From: JBEIUL01 sp044356865
GTDB taxonomy: Bacteria; Planctomycetota; Phycisphaerae; Phycisphaerales; SM1A02
Direction: 5' to 3'
Assembly (NCBI GenBank): GCA_044356865.1
Contig: JBIKVN010000187.1
Location: forward strand, 1-6,604
DNA: 6,604 nt
The first letter of the stretch is position 1. The number at the start of each line of letters is the position of its first letter. Positions 5,388 to 6,604 of the stretch are shown here, one piece after another. Both the position numbers and the translations under genes were made by a program. The notes under the pieces are model-generated. The model did not search any database. It was not told the DNA's origin and was given only the letters and a program-made list of their open reading frames with translations.

Positions 5388-6067
5388 AGGAAACCCCCAG
5401 CCTCGAGCGTTGGCGTCGCCTCGCCCGCGAGCTCGGGCCCGAGGAGGTGACCGCGCCGCCGCGGTTCGCCTGCCGCGCGCGGCTGGTCGAGCACGCCGAG
5501 AAGCACCCGCTTGGGGCCCGCCACGAGCGCTGGCACCAGGTCGTCGCGGCGGAAGTGCTGGCGGCCGCCCGCGACGAGCTTGCTGCCGAGGGATGGGGCC
5601 CGGCTTGCGACCGCCTCGCCGACGAGTACGAGGGCTTCCTCGCCTCGATCGCGGTCGAGCGTTGCCGCGAGGGCCGCGGCCACGCCCACCACCTGACCGT
5701 CCGGGATTCGCTCGCCGAGTCGCTTCGCGAGGCCCGGCTCGAGGAGACGGTCTACGCCTGGGACGCCGAGACCCGCATCCTCGCGATCGCCACCCGGGTG
5801 GTCTGGTCCGCGGACCAAGGTCCGGAAGGTAAAAAAGTCGCGCCCGAACCTGTCAGCCCGGCCGTCCCGCCCCCGTACCGCCTCCGGACCGGCTACCGCC
5901 TCCACGCGGACCGGTCGGCGTCGCGTTTCCGGGCCGAGATCCGGCGGAAACTCGACGATCTCGCGATTTTCTCGCTCGACCGCTGTCCGCTCTGGATGGT
6001 CGAGCACGACGGGCCCGCCGGGCACGACGCCTCGGGACGCCCGACGGAGACTTCCCATGAATCATGA
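5384..6067 (+). CDS. Unrecognised soluble protein, second gene of the operon
   Basis: This is a 227-residue protein starting with GTG in a GTGA overlap with the upstream gene. AAGGGGA lies six bases before the start, so translational coupling is likely. I do not recognise a family. Residues 1-120 look mainly helical and charged (for example an Ala/Glu/Arg-rich stretch at 53-70). After that comes a predicted beta-rich part (ETVYAWDAETRILAIATRVVW), a Pro-rich break, then a mixed segment (YRLRTGYRLHADRSASRFRA) and a helix. There is no signal peptide, membrane segment or nucleotide-binding loop. Four cysteines are present but scattered, not in zinc-finger spacing. Its place after a sigma-like gene makes a regulatory partner, such as an anti-sigma or co-factor, a reasonable guess, but no ZAS-type HxxxCxxC motif is seen. 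Codon usage (strong third-position GC) matches its neighbours, supporting a real gene. Confidence 0.85.
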   Translation: MKETPSLERWRRLARELGPEEVTAPPRFACRARLVEHAEKHPLGARHERWHQVVAAEVLAAARDELAAEGWGPACDRLADEYEGFLASIAVERCREGRGHAHHLTVRDSLAESLREARLEETVYAWDAETRILAIATRVVWSADQGPEGKKVAPEPVSPAVPPPYRLRTGYRLHADRSASRFRAEIRRKLDDLAIFSLDRCPLWMVEHDGPAGHDASGRPTETSHES

Positions 6068-6604
6068 CTCGAACGACCTCCGCCTCGACGCCGCCCGGCG
6101 CTTCCGGCAGGAGTTCGCCGCGATCGAGGTCGCCGACGCCGACGACCTGGTCCGCGCCCTGTCGCTGGCGGCCCGGCTGTCGCTGCTCGGCGAGCCGGGG
6201 CCGCTTTCCGCCTGGCCGAAGCTCGCCCAGGGCCGCGTCGATGCTCTCGAGGCGATCGACGCCCGCGCCGCCGAACTCGAGCGCGAGCTGCTCGAGGGCG
6301 AGGGCGAGTTCCTCGGGCTTGCGGTCTGTCTCGTGCAGGATCTTCGCGTGGCGGTCGAGGGCGATCCGCACGGGTTCCTCCGGGCCCGCTCCGAGGCGGT
6401 GCTGCGGCTGGCCGAGCTGGCCGACGAGATTCCCCTCGACGACGAGGCCGCGGCGGTGGTCGCCGGGTACGCCGAGTTGATCCCGGTCCCGCCGGAGTGG
6501 CGGCTCGGGCAGGTCGCGCATCCGCTCGGGCTCGGGGCGATCGCCGCGGTGGCCGCGACCGGGACGCCGGTGCGACCGGTCCAGCGGCTTGCGCGGCGCG
6601 GGGC
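6057..6604 (+). CDS. Unrecognised helical protein, third gene of the operon (C-terminus beyond right edge)
   Basis: The frame is open from the ATG at 6057 to the window edge, 182 codons. The start overlaps the previous gene by 11 bases and has GGAG seven bases upstream. The visible part is almost wholly alpha-helical, rich in Ala, Leu, Glu and Arg, with long heptad-like runs (about residues 60-85, around ALEAIDARAAELERELLEGE). Only one cysteine is present. A short hydrophobic stretch near the end (LGLGAIAAVAATG, about 159-171) is too short and glycine-rich to be called a membrane segment. I recognise no family and the missing C-terminus may hold the informative domain. A second ATG at 6064 makes an ATGA overlap, but its frame stops at 6480 and reads as Arg/Ser/Pro-rich shadow. 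Cotranscription with the two upstream genes is very likely given the overlaps. Confidence 0.8.
   Translation, partial: MNHDSNDLRLDAARRFRQEFAAIEVADADDLVRALSLAARLSLLGEPGPLSAWPKLAQGRVDALEAIDARAAELERELLEGEGEFLGLAVCLVQDLRVAVEGDPHGFLRARSEAVLRLAELADEIPLDDEAAAVVAGYAELIPVPPEWRLGQVAHPLGLGAIAAVAATGTPVRPVQRLARRG

Noticed and set aside
4739..6058. Minus-strand open frame opposite the sigma-like operon
   Set aside because: It has no domain, lies opposite two genes with overlapping starts and ribosome sites, and is typical of high-GC antisense frames.
6064..6480. ATGA start overlapping the second operon gene
   Set aside because: The frame encodes Ser/Arg/Pro-rich sequence and ends at 6480. The frame from 6057 has a ribosome site and runs open to the edge.

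Overview
The window is GC-rich bacterial DNA with no tRNA, rRNA, CRISPR array or transposase. Most codons in its clear genes end in G or C. The organism cannot be named from this alone. A secreted FG-GAP beta-propeller protein, a lipobox lipoprotein and intergenic hairpins of the GGAG-headed REP type fit a Gram-negative, perhaps a gammaproteobacterium near the Xanthomonadales or Chromatiales. A planctomycete-like origin is not excluded. This placement is inference.

Layout. (1) 1-1216, minus strand: the N-terminal part of an exported FG-GAP repeat protein that runs off the left edge; an upstream start at 1507 is possible. (2) About 1508-2243: a gene-free stretch. Its right half carries a cluster of strong palindromes, including a composite element of about 100 bp present twice at an exact 222-bp offset, a related inverted half-copy, and a GGAG-headed hairpin on the minus strand. 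(3) 2244-4327, minus strand: a large helicase gene followed after 23 bp by a 76-residue lipoprotein gene. The helicase is SF1B (RecD2/Dda-like) and carries an N-terminal domain with an RNxxxH motif that resembles the Swt1-type HEPN domain. (4) 4328-4430: a short divergent control region. (5) 4431-6604, plus strand: three tightly coupled genes. The first looks like a highly divergent sigma-70/ECF-type factor. The second and third are unrecognised, and the third runs off the right edge.

How it may work together. The HEPN-helicase fusion is the most notable item. HEPN domains with this motif are usually metal-independent RNases, often in conflict or defence systems, and here one is tied to a complete DNA/RNA motor. 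A C9 run lies in the linker between the two parts, where slippage would uncouple them. The divergent, overlapping sigma-like operon shares its control region with this gene, so the two could form one regulated locus. No sequence evidence proves that they cooperate.
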